This document shows positions 5,656-9,423 of a stretch of 9,423 nt of DNA, piece after piece. The translations under genes and the position numbers were made by a program. The notes below the pieces were generated by a model. It was not told the origin of the DNA. It made no database searches and saw only the letters and a list, made by a program, of their open reading frames with translations. Each line of letters opens with the position of its first letter. Position 1 is the stretch's first letter. This DNA is from an uncultured Acidimicrobiales bacterium (GTDB lineage: Bacteria; Actinomycetota; Acidimicrobiia; Acidimicrobiales; Iamiaceae): positions 1-9,423 of the forward strand of contig CALANQ010000387.1 in the NCBI GenBank assembly GCA_937926025.1, in the 5' to 3' direction.

Positions 5656-7242
5656 GTGGACGTCGCCGCCGTGGCCCCCGAACCGAGCCCCGAACCGCCG
5701 AAGTCGAAGATCGGCTGGCTCGGCGCGCTCGCCGGGGCGCTGGGTGCGGCGGCCGCACTGGCGACCATCGAGGTGGTGACGCTGCTCGACAGCACCGGCG
5801 ACTCCGTCACCGAGGCCACCGGCAACGCGTTCATCGACGCGTTCGCGGCGTCGCTGAAGGAGATCGCGGTCGAGCTCTTCGGCAAGAACGACAAGGCCGC
5901 GCTGCTCATCGGCACGGCCATCGTCTCGATGCTGATCGGTGCGTGGCTCGGGATGCGGGCCATCGAACGGCCCGTGACGGTCATGGTCGGGTTCGGGGTG
6001 TTCGCCGTGCTGGGCATCGTGATGGCGTGGCGGGACCAGCTGGCGTCGAAGCCCGTCTCGGTCCTGGCGGCGGTGGCGGGTGGCGCGGTCGGGGCCGGTG
6101 TCACGCTCTGGCTGGCCCGGACGTGGCAGCGGGCCCGCACCATCGAGGCGGACCAACCGGAGCGAGCGGGGCTGGCGCGCCGCACCGTGCTGATCGACGG
6201 TGGGATCGCGGCGGCGGTCCTGCTGATCGGCGTCGGGTTCGCCCGTTCGGCCCGCGAGTCGGTGCGGACCACTGCGGCCAAGGTCACGCGCAAGCTGCCC
6301 ACCGCCAAGCCCACGGTGACGGTCCCGTCCGACACCCTTGACAAGGGCGCCGAGGCCATCGAGGGGATCAGCCCCTACGTCACGCCCACGGACGACTTCT
6401 ACCGGATCGACACGGTCTTCCGGGTTCCGGTGGTGGACGCCTCCACGTGGACCCTGACCATCAAGGGCATGGTCGACCGGGAGCTCACGCTCACCTACGA
6501 CGACATCCTCGACCGCGACCTCATCGAGGTGCCCATCACGATGATGTGCGTCTCCAACGAGATCGGGAACCACCTCGTCGGCAACGCCCGCTGGACCGGC
6601 ATCCTGCTGGCCGACCTGCTGGAGGAGGCCGGGGTCCAGAAGGGCGCCGAGCAGATCATGGGCGAGTCGGTCGACGGGTTCACCGCCGGGTTCCCGGTGG
6701 AGACGGCCCTCGACGGGCGCGACGCCATGCTCGTCGTCGGCATGAACGGCCACACCCTCCCTGCGGAGCACGGCTACCCCGCCCGGCTGGTGGTGCCGGG
6801 GCTCTACGGCTACGTGTCGGCCACCAAGTGGTTGAAGGAGATCCGGCTCACCACCTGGGACGAGCAGGGCTTCTGGATCCCGCGCGGCTGGTCGCGCCTC
6901 GGTCCCATCAAGACCACCTCGCGCATCGACGTGCCCCACAACAGCGAGGAGCTGGTGGCCGGGACCGTGCCCATCGCCGGCGTCGCGTGGGCACCCACCA
7001 AGGGGATCGAGCGCGTGGAGGTGCAGGTCGATGACGGGCCGTGGCAGGCGGCCACCCTCGGCCCCACCGCGTCCGACGACACCTGGGTGCAGTGGTGGCT
7101 CCCGTGGGAGGCCACCGCCGGCCAGCACCAGATCCGGGTCCGAGCGGTCGACGGCGACGGCCGCACCCAGACCGCAGAGATCGCAGCGCCGGCGCCCGAC
7201 GGGGCCACCGGCCTCCACACCATCGACGTGACCGTCGGGTAG
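5656..7242 (+). CDS. Membrane-anchored molybdopterin oxidoreductase (sulfite oxidase family)
   Basis: This 528-residue protein joins an N-terminal membrane module to a sulfite-oxidase-type catalytic module. Five hydrophobic spans are visible at about 20-41, 82-100, 107-125, 134-154 and 178-197. The catalytic part (about 240-425) contains TMMCVSNEIGNHLVGNARWTG with C298 as the probable molybdenum ligand, and HGYPARLVVPGLYGYVSATKW (372-392), typical of YedY/sulfite-oxidase relatives. An Ig-like Mo-co dimerisation domain follows (about 437-527, VEVQVDDGPWQ and QIRVRAVDGDG). The cytoplasmic loop before span 5 is arginine-rich and contains R175-R176 (ARRTVLIDG), resembling a twin-arginine signal. 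Topology would put the cofactor domain outside the membrane. The natural substrate and electron acceptor are unknown; no haem motif is seen. The GTG at 5656 is chosen as the first fitting start, 6 nt after a -10-like TACCGT. Confidence 0.88.
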   Translation: MDVAAVAPEPSPEPPKSKIGWLGALAGALGAAAALATIEVVTLLDSTGDSVTEATGNAFIDAFAASLKEIAVELFGKNDKAALLIGTAIVSMLIGAWLGMRAIERPVTVMVGFGVFAVLGIVMAWRDQLASKPVSVLAAVAGGAVGAGVTLWLARTWQRARTIEADQPERAGLARRTVLIDGGIAAAVLLIGVGFARSARESVRTTAAKVTRKLPTAKPTVTVPSDTLDKGAEAIEGISPYVTPTDDFYRIDTVFRVPVVDASTWTLTIKGMVDRELTLTYDDILDRDLIEVPITMMCVSNEIGNHLVGNARWTGILLADLLEEAGVQKGAEQIMGESVDGFTAGFPVETALDGRDAMLVVGMNGHTLPAEHGYPARLVVPGLYGYVSATKWLKEIRLTTWDEQGFWIPRGWSRLGPIKTTSRIDVPHNSEELVAGTVPIAGVAWAPTKGIERVEVQVDDGPWQAATLGPTASDDTWVQWWLPWEATAGQHQIRVRAVDGDGRTQTAEIAAPAPDGATGLHTIDVTVG

Positions 7243-7271
7243 CAGGCGGGGGGAACGGGGCGCCCACCCCC

Positions 7272-7299
7272 TCCGAACAGGCGGTCTTCCCGGTTCGGA
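7272..7299 (+). repeat. Inverted repeat between the molybdoenzyme gene and lpd
   Basis: Perfect 7-bp arms TCCGAAC (7272-7278) and GTTCGGA (7293-7299) flank a 14-nt loop, 30 bp after the molybdoenzyme stop. The right arm contains the proposed -35 hexamer TTCGGA of lpd. It may be a weak terminator or a repressor site. The half-sites CGAAC and GTTCG resemble LexA half-sites, but the spacing is far too long for an SOS box. Confidence 0.35.
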
Positions 7300-7322
7300 C
7301 CGGCGATCCCGATCGGTAGGCT
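7294..7322 (+). promoter_or_regulatory. Predicted lpd promoter
   Basis: A -35-like TTCGGA (7294-7299) and a -10-like TAGGCT (7317-7322) are 17 bp apart. This would give a leader of about 38 nt before the GTG at 7367, consistent with the Shine-Dalgarno used there. The -35 overlaps one arm of an inverted repeat. Confidence 0.4.
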
Positions 7323-7355
7323 GCGAGGCGCACCGCATTCTCCCCCTTGCCAGTC

Positions 7356-7361
7356 AGAGGA
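7356..7361 (+). promoter_or_regulatory. Ribosome binding site deciding the lpd GTG start
   Basis: AGAGGA stands 5 nt before the GTG at 7367 and selects this non-ATG codon as the lpd start. The FAD-binding motif begins about 11 residues later, as expected for the family. Confidence 0.65.
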
Positions 7362-7366
7362 CACCC

Positions 7367-8782
7367 GTGAGCGATACCGCGCCCGACAGCCACTTCGATG
7401 TGATCGTGATCGGAGGTGGACCGGCGGGCTACGGCGCTGCGCTCTACGGGTCGGCGGCCGGCCTGAACGTGGCGGTCATCGAGAAGGACAAGGTCGGCGG
7501 CACCTGCCTGCACCGGGGCTGCATCCCGGCCAAGGAGCTGCTGGAGACCGCCCACGTGTTCCGCACGGTCTCCGAGGCGGCCAAGTTCGGGGTGGAGAGC
7601 TCGGCTCCGACGCTGGCCTTCGCCACCACCATGGCCCGCAAGTCCGAGGTCATCAACGGCCTCTTCAACGGCCTCTCGGGGCTCCTGAAGAGCCGCAAGG
7701 TCACGGTGTTCGCCGGCACCGGCACGCTCCAGGCCGACCGCAGCGTGATGGTCGCCTCGTCCGACGGCACGTCCAGCCACATCACCGGCGATGCGGTGAT
7801 CCTGGCGTCGGGCTCGGTGCCCCGCACCATCCCGGGCTTCGAGGTCGACGGCAAGACGGTCCTCACATCCGACGAGGTGTTCGAGCTCGACGAGCTGCCC
7901 GCCAAGGTCGCGGTCATCGGCGGCGGCGCCATCGGGTGCGAGTTCGCCTCGATGCTCAGCGACCTGGGCAGCGAGGTCACCATCCTCGAGGCGCTCCCGC
8001 AGATCCTCCCCGGCGTCGACAAGGACGTCGTCAACATGGTCCGCCGGTCCTTCAAGGGTCGCGGCATCGACGTCCGCACGGGGGCCAAGGTGCAGGGGCA
8101 CACGCCCGGCTCCACCGGCACCTCCATCCAGATCGAGGGCGCCGACCCGCTCAACGTCGACGCCATCGTGGTGTCCATCGGGCGGCGCCCGCTCTCCGAC
8201 AGCCTCGGCCTGCTGGGCACCGGCGTGGTGGTCGACGACCGGGGCTTCGTCCAGGTGGACGAGTACTGCCGCACCTCGGTCGACGGCGTGTGGGCCGTGG
8301 GTGACCTGGTCGCCACGCCCGGCCTGGCCCACGTCGGCTACGCCGAGGCCATCCTGGTCATCAAGCAGCTGCTCGGCGAGGAGGCCATCCCGGTGGACTA
8401 CGCCGGGGTCGCCTGGTGCATCTACTGCCAGCCCGAGGTGGCCTTCGCCGGCATGTCGGAGCAGGCCGCCATCGATGCCGGCTACGAGGTCGTCACCAAG
8501 AAGCACCGCTGGGGCGGCAACAGCCGGGCCCAGATCATCGGCGAGCTCGACGGCGTCGTGAAGGTCATCGCCGAGAAGCAGGCCGACGGCACGGCCGGGC
8601 GGGTCCTCGGCGTGCACATGGCGGGCCCCTGGGTCACCGAGCAGCTCGGCCAGGCGTACCTGGCCGTCAACTGGGAGGCCACCGTCGACGAGATCGCTCA
8701 CTTCATCCAGCCCCACCCGTCGCTGTCGGAGAACTTCGGCGAGGCGGTGCTGGCCCTCACCGGCCGCAGCCTCAACGGCTAG
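7367..8782 (+). CDS. lpd: Dihydrolipoyl dehydrogenase (E3)
   Basis: This 471-residue flavoprotein reoxidises dihydrolipoyl groups on E2 subunits with NAD+, in the cytoplasm. The FAD-binding motif VIVIGGGPAGYGAA (12-25) is followed by the redox-active disulfide GGTCLHRGCIPAKELL with C47 and C52. Further on are the second dinucleotide motif VAVIGGGAIGCEFAS (181-195, NAD), the FAD-contacting segment VWAVGDL within the YCRTSVDG region, the interface YCQPEVAFAGMSE, and the C-terminal HPSLSE with H450-E455 as the catalytic His-Glu pair from the other subunit. All catalytic residues and the full length are present. The GTG at 7367 has AGAGGA upstream. An E2 gene follows after 84 bp on the same strand, so this E3 probably serves the same 2-oxoacid dehydrogenase complex and may also serve others. 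Mycothione or mercuric reductases are less likely given the motifs. Confidence 0.95.
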   Translation: MSDTAPDSHFDVIVIGGGPAGYGAALYGSAAGLNVAVIEKDKVGGTCLHRGCIPAKELLETAHVFRTVSEAAKFGVESSAPTLAFATTMARKSEVINGLFNGLSGLLKSRKVTVFAGTGTLQADRSVMVASSDGTSSHITGDAVILASGSVPRTIPGFEVDGKTVLTSDEVFELDELPAKVAVIGGGAIGCEFASMLSDLGSEVTILEALPQILPGVDKDVVNMVRRSFKGRGIDVRTGAKVQGHTPGSTGTSIQIEGADPLNVDAIVVSIGRRPLSDSLGLLGTGVVVDDRGFVQVDEYCRTSVDGVWAVGDLVATPGLAHVGYAEAILVIKQLLGEEAIPVDYAGVAWCIYCQPEVAFAGMSEQAAIDAGYEVVTKKHRWGGNSRAQIIGELDGVVKVIAEKQADGTAGRVLGVHMAGPWVTEQLGQAYLAVNWEATVDEIAHFIQPHPSLSENFGEAVLALTGRSLNG

Positions 8783-8866
8783 CGCCGGCCCCGCTACGGT
8801 CCGTACCGCGCACGCGGCGGGCCGACAGACTTCCCCTGAGAACCACCACACAAGGAGATCGGCGCC

Positions 8867-9423
8867 ATGGCCGACATCGAGCTTCCCGCACTGGGCGAGA
8901 GCGTCACCGAGGGCACCATCACCCGTTGGTTCAAGGCCATCGGCGACGAGGTCGCCGAGGACGAACCGCTGTTCGAGGTGTCCACCGACAAGGTCGACTC
9001 GGAGGTGCCGTCGCCCGTCGCCGGCTTCCTGACCGAGATCCTGGTGGAGGAGGGCGACACCGTCGACGTGGGCACCCGCGTCGCGGTCGTGTCCGCCGAC
9101 GGTGCCGGCGGCGGTGACGCCGGTGCGGCTCCCGAGGCCGAGGCCGAGCCCGAGCACGAGCCGCTCCCCGAGCCGCTCCCGGGCTCCGCCGAGGCACCCC
9201 GGCCCGAGGTCATCTCGTCGGCCACCGAGTCCGCCGAGCAACCGCTGCCCGAGCCGCTGCCGGTGGCCGAGGAGGCGGCACCGCCGGCACCCGCTCCCAC
9301 GCCGCCCGCACCGTCGCCCAGCGGCGCTCCGGCGCTGCTGTCGCCGGTGGTCCGACGACTGCTCGACGACGCCGGGGTCGACCCGGCCACGGTGAGCGGC
9401 ACCGGCATCGGCGGGCGCATCAC
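8867..9423 (+). CDS. sucB: 2-oxoacid dehydrogenase E2 (probable dihydrolipoyl succinyltransferase), 3' end beyond window
   Basis: The first 185 codons are present and the reading frame runs off the window. Residues 1-76 form a lipoyl domain (ELPALGESVTEGTITRWFKAIGDEV) with the lipoylated lysine K42 in STDKVDSEV. Residues about 77-155 are a low-complexity linker rich in Ala, Pro and Glu that carries PLPEPLP twice. Residues about 157-185 (LLSPVVRRLLDDAGVDPATV then SGTGIGGRI) begin the peripheral-subunit-binding domain for E1/E3. The acyltransferase domain must lie downstream. The ATG at 8867 has AAGGAG 9 nt before it. The GESVTEG lipoyl opening favours the 2-oxoglutarate (SucB) type over pyruvate or branched-chain E2, but this is not decisive without the catalytic domain. 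Only one lipoyl domain precedes the binding domain. It sits 84 bp after lpd, which encodes the matching E3. Confidence 0.9.
   Translation, partial: MADIELPALGESVTEGTITRWFKAIGDEVAEDEPLFEVSTDKVDSEVPSPVAGFLTEILVEEGDTVDVGTRVAVVSADGAGGGDAGAAPEAEAEPEHEPLPEPLPGSAEAPRPEVISSATESAEQPLPEPLPVAEEAAPPAPAPTPPAPSPSGAPALLSPVVRRLLDDAGVDPATVSGTGIGGRI

Noticed and set aside
5407..7338. Long minus-strand extension upstream of dprE2, antisense to the molybdoenzyme gene
   Set aside because: The strong AAGGAG site and family length put the dprE2 start at 5406; the extension is low-complexity sequence opposite a well-supported gene.
8795..8805. TACGGTCCGTA palindrome between lpd and the E2 gene
   Set aside because: Only 5-bp arms around one base; it could be a -10 element (TACGGT) for the E2 gene, but there is no -35 and the genes are probably co-transcribed.
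6908..9241. 777-residue minus-strand open frame opposite lpd and the E2 gene
   Set aside because: Its composition (Gly, Asp, Val, Leu, Arg rich without motifs) is that of an antisense reading of high-GC genes, and the plus-strand genes have catalytic motifs.
1..9423. Search for CRISPR arrays, tRNA or rRNA genes, insertion sequences and riboswitches
   Set aside because: By eye I found no regularly spaced direct repeats, transposase motifs, cloverleaf-like sequence or recognisable riboswitch core; a covariance-model scan would be needed to exclude RNAs formally.

Overview
The window is GC-rich, gene-dense bacterial DNA that looks like a chromosome segment of a high-GC actinobacterium, possibly class Acidimicrobiia. 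This placement is inferred from gene content, not from a marker gene. The supporting points are a DUF222/HNH protein of the 13E12 repeat family, a DprE2-type reductase, a GabT closely resembling the mycobacterial enzyme, and several promoters whose -10 hexamer lies only 6-9 nt before a start codon, as in leaderless actinobacterial transcripts.

Left part (about 100-3220), plus strand. An AbrB/MazE-like antitoxin gene overlaps a degenerate PIN-like protein gene by 4 bp, giving a probable type II toxin-antitoxin or TA-derived module. A 9-bp-arm hairpin follows. Next is a 13E12/DUF222-HNH gene whose ATG sits inside a near-perfect actinobacterial LexA (SOS) box and directly after a promoter, so it is predicted to be a DNA-damage-inducible leaderless gene. 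A SAM-dependent methyltransferase of the TIGR00027/LCMT-like family ends this block.

Middle part (3221-5406), minus strand. A DprE2-like short-chain reductase is followed after 44 bp by gabT (PLP-dependent 4-aminobutyrate aminotransferase), probably one transcript. gabT converges on the methyltransferase.

Right part (5515-9423), plus strand. Divergent from dprE2 is a 32-residue single-span membrane microprotein. It is followed by a polytopic molybdopterin oxidoreductase with five predicted membrane spans, an internal twin-arginine pair before the last span, and an extracytoplasmic sulfite-oxidase-fold domain. Then come lpd (dihydrolipoyl dehydrogenase, E3) and the start of a 2-oxoacid dehydrogenase E2 gene (one lipoyl domain, acidic/proline-rich linker, start of the E1/E3-binding domain), which is cut by the window end. 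lpd and the E2 gene supply components of the same 2-oxoacid dehydrogenase complex.

Most of the window is housekeeping or accessory metabolism. I see no CRISPR array, tRNA, rRNA, transposase or unmistakably new multi-gene system. The observations most worth following are the SOS box on the start codon of the 13E12 gene, the possible Sec/Tat dual-targeted molybdoenzyme, the catalytically atypical PIN protein, and the small membrane protein. No gene-free stretch exceeds 300 bp.
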